Source of the DNA: DASUPK01 sp036276255
Lineage (GTDB): Bacteria > Actinomycetota > Thermoleophilia > Solirubrobacterales > 70-9
Assembly: GCA_036276255.1 (NCBI GenBank)
Contig: DASUPK010000159.1
Span: 1-25,871, forward strand
Direction of reading: 5' to 3'
Length of the DNA stretch: 25,871 bases
This document shows positions 14,134 to 22,269 of this stretch, piece by piece. The translations under genes and the position numbers were made by a program. The notes under the pieces were generated by a model. The model had not been told where the DNA came from. It was given only the letters and a program-made list of their open reading frames with translations, and did not search any database. The first letter of the stretch is position 1; each line of letters opens with the position of its first letter.

Positions 14134-16938
14134 TTACTTCTTACGCCGCTTGGCGGCGGACTCCGCCCGCTGCTTGGCCGTCGCCGTGTGCTTGGGCTTC
14201 ACCTTGGGCTTCGCAGGCTTTGCCTTCGCGCCGGCGCCGGACGAGCTCCGCTTCTTGGGAGCCGCCCTCGGCTTGGCGGCCGGCTTGGGCTTCGACTTCG
14301 ACTTGGGAGCGCTCGCGCTGGAGCCGGAGCTCTTGGTCACCTTGGCCTCGCCGTTACCGGCGGCCTCGGCGGCGGCTGCCTCCTCGGCGATGGTCTCCGC
14401 GGTCGGCGCTTCGTCCTCGACGGGGGCCTCGGCCGCGGCGGTGCCGTTGCCGTTGCCGTTCGTATCGGTCGACTCCACCACGAGCGCGACGGCGCTGACC
14501 CGGTCGCCCTTCTTCAGGTTCATCACCCGGACGCCCTGCGTCGGGCGGCCCATGCGCGAGATCCCTCCGGCGGCGGTCCGCTGGACCATGCCGGTCTGGG
14601 AGATGAAGATGAGCTCCTGTCCCTCGCGCACGACGCGGGCGCCGGCGAGACCGCCCTTCTTGGCGGTCAGCTTCGCCGTCAGGACACCCTTCGCCCCGCG
14701 GCCCTTCACCGGGTACTCGGTGAGGGACGTGCGCTTGCCGTAGCCGTTGTCGGTCACGACGAGGAGCTCGCCCTTCTTGTCCTGGGCGTTGACCACGTCG
14801 AGCGAGAGCACCTCGTTGTCCTTGTCGGAGACGTTCATCCCCTTGACGCCGGCGGTGCCACGGCCCATCGGGCGCGCCTGCTTCTCGTTGAAGCGTGTCG
14901 CGTGGCCCGACTTGGAGACCAGGATGATGTCGTCCTTGCCCGAGGTCATCCGGACGCGGACCAGCTCGTCGCCCTTCCTGATGTTGATCGCAATGATCCC
15001 GTCGGCGCGAATCGGGGTGTCGTAGTCCTTGAAGGGGGTCTTCTTGACCATCCCCTGCTTGGTTCCGAAGATGAGGAACTTGCCCTCGGAGAAGTCGCGC
15101 GTCGGCATCACGGCCACCACTCGCTCCTTCTCCTTGAGCGGCAGGAAGTTGGCCAGGGCGCGCCCGCGTGAGGCCCGGCTGCCCTCCGGAAGCTCGTAGA
15201 CCTTCACCCGGTAGACCTTCCCCTGGGTGGTGAAGAAGAGGAGGTAGTCGTGCGTCGAGCAGACGTGCAGGTGCTCGATGTAGTCGCCCTCCTTCATGTT
15301 CATCCCCATCACGCCCCGGCCGCCGCGGCGCTGCTGGCGGTAGGTGGCGAGCGGAGTCCGCTTCGCGTAGCCGGAGGCGGTGATCGAGACGACCATCTGC
15401 TGGTCGGCGATCACGTCCTCGATGTCGAGATCGCCCTCGGAGGCGGTGATCTCGGTGCGGCGGTCATCTCCGTAGCGCTCCTCGATCTCCTTGAGCTCGG
15501 TCTTGACCAGGCCGAGGACCCTCTTCTCGTCGGCGAGAATCGCGCGGAGCTCCTTGATCAGCTTGGTGAGCTCGGCGTGCTCGATCGTGATCTTGCCGGC
15601 CTCGAGGGCGGTGAGGCGCTGCAGGCGCATGTCGAGAATCGCCTGCGCCTGCGCCCGACTCAGCTTGAACTTCTTGATCAGGCCGTCGCGGGCGGTGTCC
15701 GGATCCTTGGAGGCGCGGATCAGCTTGATGACGGCGTCCAGGTTCTTGAGGGCAATCAGCAGCCCCTCGAGGATGTGGGCGCGCGCCTCCGCGCGGGCCA
15801 GCTGGTGCTGGGTCCGGCGGGTGATGACCTCCTTCTGGTGGCCGACGTACTGCTCGACCAGCTCGCGGAGGCTGAGCGTCTTCGGTACGCCGTCGACCAG
15901 CGCGACCATGTTGATGCCGAACGCCTGCTGCATGGCGGTGCGCTTGTAGAGTTGGTTGAGCACCACCTGGGCAGGGTCGCCGCCGCGCTTCAGCTCGATC
16001 ACCAGGCGCATCCCGTTTCGATCAGATTCGTCGCGGAGGTCGGAGATGCCGGTGATCTTCTTGTCGCGAACGAGATCGGCGATCTTGGCGATCAGGCCGC
16101 CCTCCCCGCCCTTCTTGACCATGAAGGGGAGCTCCGTCACAACGATGGCGTCCCTGCCGCCCTTGAGCGGCTCGACGTGCGCCCTGGCGCGCACCTTGAC
16201 CGAGCCACGGCCCGAGCGGTACGCGTCGCGAATCCCCTGCTTCCCCATGATCGTGCCGCCGCCGGGGAAGTCCGGCCCCTTGACGTACTTCATCAGGCCC
16301 TTCAGGTCGATCTCGGGGTCGTCGATGAACGCGTTGACCGCGCCGATCACCTCCCGCAGGTTGTGCGGGGGAATGTTGGTCGCCATCCCGACCGCGATTC
16401 CCGTAGCGCCGTTGACCAGCAGGTTCGGGAAGCGCGCAGGCAGCAAGAGCGGCTCGCGGGTCTTCTCGTCGTAGTTGGGCCCGAAGTCGACGGTGTCCGC
16501 CTCAATGTCCCGGAGCATCTCCGTCGCCAGCGGGCCGAGGCGCGCCTCCGTGTACCGCATCGCCGCCGGCGGGTCGTCATCGATCGAGCCGAAGTTGCCC
16601 TGACCGTCGACAAGCGGGTAGCGCAGGGCGAAGTCCTGCGCCATCCGCACCAACGTGTCGTAGATCGCCGAGTCACCGTGAGGGTGGTACTTGCCCATCA
16701 CCTCGCCGACGATGAAGGCGCACTTCCGGTAGGCCCGGTTCGGCTGCAGCCCCAGGTCGTGCATCGCGTAGAGCACACGCCGGTGGACCGGCTTGAGCCC
16801 GTCGCGCACGTCGGGCAGCGCGCGCCCGACGATCACGCTCATCGCATAGTCGAGATACGAGGAGCGCATCTCCTTCTCGAGCTCACGCTCCTCGATGTTG
16901 CCGTGCAGAGCCTGGTCCAAGCTCACGTCATCAGCCAT
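14134..16938 (-). CDS. gyrA: DNA gyrase subunit A
   Basis: 934 residues, ATG start 14 bases after the gyrB stop with a GGGGGTGAT ribosome site. This subunit cuts and rejoins DNA in the A2B2 gyrase that puts negative supercoils into the chromosome. The active-site Tyr129 is in AAMRYTEARL. The quinolone-pocket loop reads HPHGDSAIYD with Ser90 and Asp94, the usual sensitive-type residues. The GyrA box QQRRGGRGV in the C-terminal beta-pinwheel identifies gyrase rather than topoisomerase IV. The pinwheel ends near residue 822; a 112-residue tail follows, first acidic (to about 865) and then Lys/Pro/Ala-rich and strongly basic to the end. That tail is longer than in most GyrA proteins I know. Confidence 0.98.
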   Translation of the reverse strand: MADDVSLDQALHGNIEERELEKEMRSSYLDYAMSVIVGRALPDVRDGLKPVHRRVLYAMHDLGLQPNRAYRKCAFIVGEVMGKYHPHGDSAIYDTLVRMAQDFALRYPLVDGQGNFGSIDDDPPAAMRYTEARLGPLATEMLRDIEADTVDFGPNYDEKTREPLLLPARFPNLLVNGATGIAVGMATNIPPHNLREVIGAVNAFIDDPEIDLKGLMKYVKGPDFPGGGTIMGKQGIRDAYRSGRGSVKVRARAHVEPLKGGRDAIVVTELPFMVKKGGEGGLIAKIADLVRDKKITGISDLRDESDRNGMRLVIELKRGGDPAQVVLNQLYKRTAMQQAFGINMVALVDGVPKTLSLRELVEQYVGHQKEVITRRTQHQLARAEARAHILEGLLIALKNLDAVIKLIRASKDPDTARDGLIKKFKLSRAQAQAILDMRLQRLTALEAGKITIEHAELTKLIKELRAILADEKRVLGLVKTELKEIEERYGDDRRTEITASEGDLDIEDVIADQQMVVSITASGYAKRTPLATYRQQRRGGRGVMGMNMKEGDYIEHLHVCSTHDYLLFFTTQGKVYRVKVYELPEGSRASRGRALANFLPLKEKERVVAVMPTRDFSEGKFLIFGTKQGMVKKTPFKDYDTPIRADGIIAINIRKGDELVRVRMTSGKDDIILVSKSGHATRFNEKQARPMGRGTAGVKGMNVSDKDNEVLSLDVVNAQDKKGELLVVTDNGYGKRTSLTEYPVKGRGAKGVLTAKLTAKKGGLAGARVVREGQELIFISQTGMVQRTAAGGISRMGRPTQGVRVMNLKKGDRVSAVALVVESTDTNGNGNGTAAAEAPVEDEAPTAETIAEEAAAAEAAGNGEAKVTKSSGSSASAPKSKSKPKPAAKPRAAPKKRSSSGAGAKAKPAKPKVKPKHTATAKQRAESAAKRRKK

Positions 16939-16952
16939 TCGCTCATCACCCC

Positions 16953-19463
16953 CTAGACGTCCAGGAACCGGACTTCGCGGGCATGTCTTTCGATGAACGC
17001 CTTGCGGGCCTCGACCTTGTCGCCCATCAGGTCGGAGAAGGTCTGGTCCAGTCCGCTCGCCGCAGCCTCGTCGATCGAGACCTGCTGCAGCGTCCTCGTT
17101 TCGGGATCCATCGTCGTCTCCCGGAGTTGCTCGGGATTCATCTCGCCGAGGCCCTTGAAGCGGGACAGGACCACACCGTGACGCGCCAGGTCCAGGACCG
17201 TGCGACGCAGCTCCGAGAAGTTCTCCGCCTCTCCTTCCCTCTCACCGAGGGTGACGGTGAAGGGCGGCTTGCCCATCACGGCGACCACCTTCGCGTAGGC
17301 ATCGACCAGCTCCTTGTACGGCTGGGAGTCAAAAAGGGCCTTGGAGAGCTTGTGCTCGATCGCCAGGCCGCTGCGACGATGGATGCCCTTGACCACCAGC
17401 CCAGTGGTCTTCTGGTCGAGCAGCTTCGTCTCGTACGCAGCATCCTTCGGGTCCCTCGCCTTGAACAGCTTGGCCGCGGCCGCCATCGTCTTGGTGCCGG
17501 ACCCGACCAGCTGAGCATCCGAGATGAAATCGATCGTTTCGTGGCCGAACTCGGCACGGAGCGTCGAGGACCAGCCCTCGACAGCCTTGAGGTGGCGGTT
17601 GAAGTCCTGCCAGCGGCGCCTGGTCAGCTTCTTGGGCTTGGCGTTCGCGACGGCCTGAGAGTCCTTGATCTCGAACTCCTCGAGCTTGTCGGCGAGGAGC
17701 AGCTCCTCGAGCTCGGACTCGCGCTCGACGTAGATCTCACTCGAGCCGTTCTTCACCTTGTAGAGCGGCGGCTTCGCGATGTAGACGAAACCGCCGTCGA
17801 TCAGCTCCTTCATCTGGCGATAGAGGAAGGTGAGCACCAGGGTGCGGATGTGGGCGCCGTCCACGTCGGCGTCGGTCATCAGCACGATCTTGTGGTAGCG
17901 GAGGTCCTCCACGTTGAACTCGTCTGACACACCGGTGCCGATCGCCGTGATCAGCGCCTGGATCTCGTTGTTGGAGAGGACCTTGTCGATCCGGCTCTTC
18001 TCGACGTTGATGATCTTGCCGCGCAGGGGCAGCACGGCCTGCGTGTTGCGGTCGCGGCCCTGCTTTGCCGAGCCGCCCGCCGAGTCACCCTCGACGATGA
18101 AGAGCTCCGCGAGCGCCGGGTCCTTGACCGAGCAGTCGGCCAGCTTGCCGGGCAGCATCGAGTTCTCCAGCGCGGACTTGCGCCGGGTCAGGTCGCGCGC
18201 CTTCCGGGCCGCGTCGCGGGCCCGGGCGGCGTCGATCGCCTTGGTCAAGATGCGGCGGGCATCTGCCGGGTGCTCCTCGAGGAAGTCCCCGAGCTGGCGA
18301 TTGACGACCTCCTTGACGAGGCCTTCGATCGGCGGGTTGCCCAGCTTGCCCTTCGTCTGGCCCTCGAACTGCGGGTCGGCCAGCTTCACCGAGACGACCG
18401 CGGTGAGCCCCTCGCGGACGTCTTCGCCGGAGAGGTTCTCGTCCTTCTCCTTGAGCAGGCCGCGGTTCTTGGCGATCGCATTCAGGGTCCGGGTCAGCGC
18501 CGAGCGGAACCCGGAGAGATGGGTGCCGCCCTCATGGGTGTTGATGTTGTTGGCGAAGCTGAAGGTGGACTCCTGGTAGGAGGAGTTCCACTGCATCGCG
18601 ACCTCGACCTGGCCGTCCTTCGTCTCGCCCTCGAAGTAGATGATCTTGCGGTGCAGCGGGTCCTTGGACTCGTTCAGGTGCTTGACGAAGTCCGCGATGC
18701 CGCCCCTGTAGAGGAACTCGACCTTGCGGCCCTCGCCGCGCTCGTCGATCAGCTCGACCCGGAGGCCGCGCGTCAGGAAGGCCGTCTCGCGCAGTCGCTC
18801 GGAGAGGATGTCGAAGTCGAACTCGAGTTCGTCGAAGATCTCGGGGTCGGGCCAGAAGGTGATGGTGGTCCCGGTGCTCTTCACCGCCCGGCCCTTCTTG
18901 AACTTGCTCGTCGGCTTGCCACGCTCATACGACTGGGCCCAGACCGCGCCGTCGCGCCAGATCTCCAGGTCGAGCCTCTCGGAGAGGGCGTTGACGACCG
19001 AGATGCCCACGCCGTGCAGGCCGCCGGAGACCTTGTAGCCGCCGCCGTCGCCGAACTTGCCGCCGGCGTGCAGCGTCGTCAGCACGACCTCGGCGGCCGG
19101 CTTGTTCTTGGCCTTCTTCATCCTGTCGACCGGGATGCCTCGCCCGTCATCGACCACCGTGCAGCTGTTGTCCGGATGCAGGGTCACCGTGACGCGCTTC
19201 GCATGGCCGGCGATCGCCTCATCCACGGAGTTGTCCACAACCTCGTAGACGAGGTGGTGCAACCCGCGGGGGCCGGTCGATCCGATGTACATGCCGGGAC
19301 GCTTGCGAACGGCCTCGAGTCCCTCGAGAACGGTGATGTCCTTGGCGCCGTAGGAGGAGCCCCTCGCTGCGCGCTTCGTCTTCGTCGCGGCGCTCTTGGA
19401 GGCGCCATTCGTGCGGGAGGAGCCCTTCTTGTTCGCTCCTCCGCGCTGGGAGGTGTTCGCCAC
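16953..19463 (-). CDS. gyrB: DNA gyrase subunit B
   Basis: 836 residues, GTG start with AAGGA upstream. It is the ATPase subunit that drives strand passage. The GHKL ATPase domain begins near 40: YEVVDNSVDEA with catalytic Glu74 and Asn78, DDGRGIP at 105-111 and GGLHGVG at 147-153. The TOPRIM domain has EGDSAGGSAKQGRDR at 458-472 and the metal site DADVD at 531-535. The end carries LSRFKGLGEMNPEQL at 766-780. Two features are odd for an actinobacterium: a basic 38-residue N-terminal extension, and about 190 residues inserted between KPPLYKV and LSRFKG (about 572-765), the place where Gram-negative GyrB has its insert. It is followed closely by gyrA. Confidence 0.98.
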   Translation of the reverse strand: MANTSQRGGANKKGSSRTNGASKSAATKTKRAARGSSYGAKDITVLEGLEAVRKRPGMYIGSTGPRGLHHLVYEVVDNSVDEAIAGHAKRVTVTLHPDNSCTVVDDGRGIPVDRMKKAKNKPAAEVVLTTLHAGGKFGDGGGYKVSGGLHGVGISVVNALSERLDLEIWRDGAVWAQSYERGKPTSKFKKGRAVKSTGTTITFWPDPEIFDELEFDFDILSERLRETAFLTRGLRVELIDERGEGRKVEFLYRGGIADFVKHLNESKDPLHRKIIYFEGETKDGQVEVAMQWNSSYQESTFSFANNINTHEGGTHLSGFRSALTRTLNAIAKNRGLLKEKDENLSGEDVREGLTAVVSVKLADPQFEGQTKGKLGNPPIEGLVKEVVNRQLGDFLEEHPADARRILTKAIDAARARDAARKARDLTRRKSALENSMLPGKLADCSVKDPALAELFIVEGDSAGGSAKQGRDRNTQAVLPLRGKIINVEKSRIDKVLSNNEIQALITAIGTGVSDEFNVEDLRYHKIVLMTDADVDGAHIRTLVLTFLYRQMKELIDGGFVYIAKPPLYKVKNGSSEIYVERESELEELLLADKLEEFEIKDSQAVANAKPKKLTRRRWQDFNRHLKAVEGWSSTLRAEFGHETIDFISDAQLVGSGTKTMAAAAKLFKARDPKDAAYETKLLDQKTTGLVVKGIHRRSGLAIEHKLSKALFDSQPYKELVDAYAKVVAVMGKPPFTVTLGEREGEAENFSELRRTVLDLARHGVVLSRFKGLGEMNPEQLRETTMDPETRTLQQVSIDEAAASGLDQTFSDLMGDKVEARKAFIERHAREVRFLDV

Positions 19464-19639
19464 TCAGCTTCCTTTCAGTTCCATCAGGGGATGCCTCGAC
19501 CTTCGTGACCCGGCTCGGAAAGTCCTCACGGGCAAGAGGGTCGGGGCCTCACACAAGTACACATAGTTTACCAGTCGAAAGGAGCGGAAATTGCGTCGAG
19601 GTTGCACAAAAGTCCTGCAAATGACGTACAAAAAGAAAC
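19464..19639 (-). promoter_or_regulatory. gyrB upstream region with an AT-rich block and candidate extended -10
   Basis: This 176-base gap between the DUF721 gene and gyrB is markedly poorer in G+C than its surroundings at 19551-19640. On the minus strand an extended -10, TG-G-TAAACT, lies at 19565-19573; a start point near 19558 would give a leader of about 95 bases. I see no good -35. Upstream of it are two similar elements, CTTTTTGTAC and CTTTTGTGC, 22 bases apart. A T-rich run just after the DUF721 stop has no stable hairpin, so a terminator there is uncertain. Confidence 0.4.
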
Positions 19640-19945
19640 TTAGGCCGGACCGCCCGACGCGGTGAAGCGAAAGGCCTCCAAAGCGGCCCATTCGGGCAGG
19701 TTCTCCTTCACCTGGGCGAGGATCTGGCCCCCCAGCAGATCCAGCTCCTGGGCCCAGGTGGCCGAGCGACACGCGACCGTGACCACGCCGTCGCGTTCGG
19801 AGACCGGCGACGCCTCGCGGGCGACCGCCTCCCCCACCGCCCCCGGCCAGGCGCTCTGCACCGCGGCCAGCAGGGTTGCCGGCTCGGCGCCCTGCAGCAC
19901 GGTCTCGAGCGCGGCGCCGATCGGGCGTGGGGCGCGCCGGCGCAT
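19640..19945 (-). CDS. DUF721 / DciA-like protein
   Basis: 101 residues, ATG sharing one base with the recF stop (TGATG), so probably coupled to it. It resembles the DUF721 family: an N-terminal helical part (GAALETVLQG...AAVQSAWPGAVGEAVA) followed by a small alpha/beta part (DGVVTVACRSATWAQELDLLGGQILAQVKENL). In mycobacteria the gene in the same place between recF and gyrB is the DciA homologue, needed for loading or activating the replicative helicase DnaB. The window shows no DnaC or DnaI loader, in keeping with that role. It is shorter than the mycobacterial protein and lacks its long N-terminal extension. Family assignment is from pattern and synteny; the helicase role is inferred. Confidence 0.85.
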   Translation of the reverse strand: MRRRAPRPIGAALETVLQGAEPATLLAAVQSAWPGAVGEAVAREASPVSERDGVVTVACRSATWAQELDLLGGQILAQVKENLPEWAALEAFRFTASGGPA

Positions 19946-21027
19946 CAGGCGGCCCTCAGGGCCGGCTCGGCCGACAGGGTGCCGGCGCTGACCTCAATGC
20001 GCAGAGCGCTCGCCGACGGCACGTGAGCGGTCTCCGTGGCGCTGATCACCGCCTGGCCGGCCATCTCGAGCAATGAGACCAGCAGCTTGCGGTGCCCCGC
20101 ATCGAGCTCGCTCATCACGTCGTCGAGCAGCATCAGCGGCGCGGCCCGTCCGGCTTCGAGCAGCGCCTCGCGCTCCGCGAAGAGCAGGGCGAGCAGGGCG
20201 AGCCGCTGCTGGCCCTGTGAGGCAAATCGGCGCAGGGGCCGGGCAGCGAGCCGGATCTCGATCTCGTCGAGCTGCGGCCCGTAGGAGGTGTAGGCGCGCC
20301 CCAGGTCCACCGCCCTGCGGCGGCCGAGCTCCGCCGCCAGCTCGTCTCCGCCCGCCGCCGCCCGCGGCCGGTACGAGATTTCCGCTTCGTCCAGCCCAAG
20401 CTTCCCGGCGAGCTCGGCGAACCGGTCCGTCAGCGCCTCGACCGCCTCCCGCCTGGCCTCGATCAGCGGCGTCGCCTCCTCCGCCAGGCGCTCATCCCAA
20501 GAGGGCAGCGAATCCGGGCTTCCCAGGCCGGCGCGGACCCTCGCGACCAGGGCATTCCGCTGCGCGAGGGTGCGGCCGAAGCGGGTTCGCAGATCGGCGC
20601 GAGCCGGCCAGAGTGCCCCGCAGAGACGATCGAGATGCGCCCGGCGATGAGCCGGGGCCCCCTTGACCAGCGCCAATCGGTCGGGGTGGAAGACGCTCAC
20701 CAGCGGGCGCTCGCTCGAGCCGGCGACCGGGCGGCCCGAGAGCAGATGGCGGCGCTCCCCGGAGCGATCGAGAGCCGCCAGGAGCGAGCCCCCCTCGGCC
20801 AGCTCCAGCTCCACACGGGCCCCATCGGCTCCGTAGTGGATCAGGTCGCGGTCGTTCCCGGTCCGGAAGGACCGGCCGGTCAGGCCGAAGTAGACAGCCT
20901 CGAGGAAGTTCGTCTTGCCCGCGCCGTTGGGCCCATGGATGACCACGACACCGGCGGCGTCGATCGCGGTGCGCGCTTCGGCGAGGTTGCGGAAGCCGCG
21001 GCACTCGACCGCGCGGACGACCGGCAT
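19945..21027 (-). CDS. recF: DNA replication and repair protein RecF
   Basis: 360 residues, ATG start. This SMC-like ATPase helps load RecA at gaps and stalled forks together with RecO and RecR. The Walker A motif is GPNGAGKT at 32-39, the ABC signature appears as SQGQQRLALLALLFAE in the C-terminal third, and the Walker B/D-loop as LMLLDDVMSELD. The conserved opening RAVECRGFRNLAE matches the family. It lies 55 bases after dnaN and overlaps the DUF721 gene by one base. The length is typical and all ATPase motifs are intact. Confidence 0.97.
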   Translation of the reverse strand: MPVVRAVECRGFRNLAEARTAIDAAGVVVIHGPNGAGKTNFLEAVYFGLTGRSFRTGNDRDLIHYGADGARVELELAEGGSLLAALDRSGERRHLLSGRPVAGSSERPLVSVFHPDRLALVKGAPAHRRAHLDRLCGALWPARADLRTRFGRTLAQRNALVARVRAGLGSPDSLPSWDERLAEEATPLIEARREAVEALTDRFAELAGKLGLDEAEISYRPRAAAGGDELAAELGRRRAVDLGRAYTSYGPQLDEIEIRLAARPLRRFASQGQQRLALLALLFAEREALLEAGRAAPLMLLDDVMSELDAGHRKLLVSLLEMAGQAVISATETAHVPSASALRIEVSAGTLSAEPALRAA

Positions 21028-21082
21028 TAGTCGGATGGCTCCTCACTCATATGACGGTGGCTCCTTCGGGGCCCCCCTCGCG

Positions 21083-22186
21083 TCACACGTTGAGGCGAAT
21101 CGGCATCACCAGGTAGCTGAAATCGTCCTCTCCCGACGGCTCCAGCAGACCGGGTCGCAGCGGGGAGATCAGCTTGAGCAGGACCTCGTCCGAGTCGATC
21201 GATTCGAGACCGTCCCGGACGAACTCCGGGTTGAACCCGATCTCGAGCAACTCGCCCGAATAGGGCGCGGGCAGCGCCTCGCGGGCGTCCCCCAGGTCGG
21301 GCGTCTCGGCCGAGACGACCAGCTCCCCGTCCGAGAACGAGAGCCGCAGAGCCGCGTTGCGCTGCGCGAGCTGCGAGACGCGGCGAGTGACCTCGAGCAG
21401 CTCGGCGCGTGGCAGCTTCACCTCGTGCTCGTAGGACTCCGGCAGGAGCTGAGAATGGTTCGGGAACTGACCATCGATCAGCCGCGAGCTCAGCGAGGTC
21501 GAGCCGACGCGGAAGACCGCCTGGTTGCGGGTCAGCCAGACGTTCAGCGTCTCTTCGCCGCCCGCCTCGATCAGCCGGGCCAGCTCGCGCAGCGCGCGGG
21601 CGGGCACATTCGCCTCGAGCCGCTCGGGCACCGAGGAGTCGAGCTTGGTGGTCTTCACGGCGAGCCGATAGGAGTCAGTGGCGACCATCGTCATCTTGTC
21701 GCCCTCGACGGTGACCAGCACGCCCGTCAGGACCGGCCGCGCCTCATCCCGCGACGCCGCCCGGGCGACCCGGTTGATGGTGTCCCGGAGCGGCGCCGCC
21801 GGCAGCTCCACCGGATCGCCCTCCGTCTCCGGGAAGCGGGGGAAATCGTCCGCGGACATGGTCCGCAGGTGGAATCGGGAGGAGCCGGCGCTGATCTCGA
21901 TGTCGCGCTCGGCCTCCCGCAGGCTGAGACTGACCGGGCCGTCGGGGAGCGAGCGGGCCACCTCGACGAGCAGCCGGCCGGGCAGGACGACGGAGTCGCT
22001 CCCCTCGATCTCACCGTCGAGCCCGACCTCCAGCCCGAGCTCCATGTCGGTGGCGCGCAGCCGAGCTGCGCCAGCGGTGGTGATCAAGATGCCCGAGAGA
22101 GCCTGCAGGGCGGCTCGAGCCGAGACGGCGCGGGAAACGACGAGGAGCGCATCGAGAAGCGACTGCCTTGTGGTGTTGATCTTCAT
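21083..22186 (-). CDS. dnaN: DNA polymerase III beta sliding clamp
   Basis: 367 residues from the ATG at 22186, which gives the conserved MKINTTRQSLLDALLVVSRAV opening. The ring-shaped dimer holds the replicative polymerase and other partners on DNA. The three repeated clamp domains can be followed through the protein, and it ends with the family's LVMPIRL motif. The frame is open 29 codons further to a TTG that would overlap the dnaA stop as TTGA, but those residues look like translated spacer, not clamp sequence. The ribosome site before the ATG is weak (CAGG). Confidence 0.97.
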   Translation of the reverse strand: MKINTTRQSLLDALLVVSRAVSARAALQALSGILITTAGAARLRATDMELGLEVGLDGEIEGSDSVVLPGRLLVEVARSLPDGPVSLSLREAERDIEISAGSSRFHLRTMSADDFPRFPETEGDPVELPAAPLRDTINRVARAASRDEARPVLTGVLVTVEGDKMTMVATDSYRLAVKTTKLDSSVPERLEANVPARALRELARLIEAGGEETLNVWLTRNQAVFRVGSTSLSSRLIDGQFPNHSQLLPESYEHEVKLPRAELLEVTRRVSQLAQRNAALRLSFSDGELVVSAETPDLGDAREALPAPYSGELLEIGFNPEFVRDGLESIDSDEVLLKLISPLRPGLLEPSGEDDFSYLVMPIRLNV

Positions 22187-22269
22187 GGCCTGTTGGTCTT
22201 CGGCTTCCCTAGGAGTAGTAAGGGTTGTGGATGGCGTGGATATGTGGACAGCCTCCTCTCCCGATTCTT
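22187..22269. other. dnaA-dnaN intergenic region with three DnaA-box-like sites
   Basis: In many actinobacteria this gap holds oriC. Here it is only 83 bases. On the plus strand three back-to-back nine-base elements in one orientation resemble TGTGGATAA/TGTGGACAA: TGTGGATGG (22226-22234), CGTGGATAT (22235-22243) and TGTGGACAG (22243-22251). Each matches at 7 or 8 of 9 positions. A moderately AT-rich stretch (GATTCTTTCAATCGG) lies beside them at the dnaA end. This could be a minimal origin, a regulatory cluster for dnaN, or part of a larger origin elsewhere. Confidence 0.45.

Noticed and set aside
19231..19240. TTGTCCACA, a near-perfect actinobacterial DnaA box, inside gyrB
   Set aside because: It is isolated and encodes part of the conserved VVDNSVDE ATPase motif, so the match is explained by coding constraint.
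21050..21082. GC-rich inverted repeat (GGGGCCCC with nearby GGAGCC) between dnaN and recF
   Set aside because: The stem has mismatches in either strand's RNA and no T-run; dnaN and recF are probably cotranscribed.
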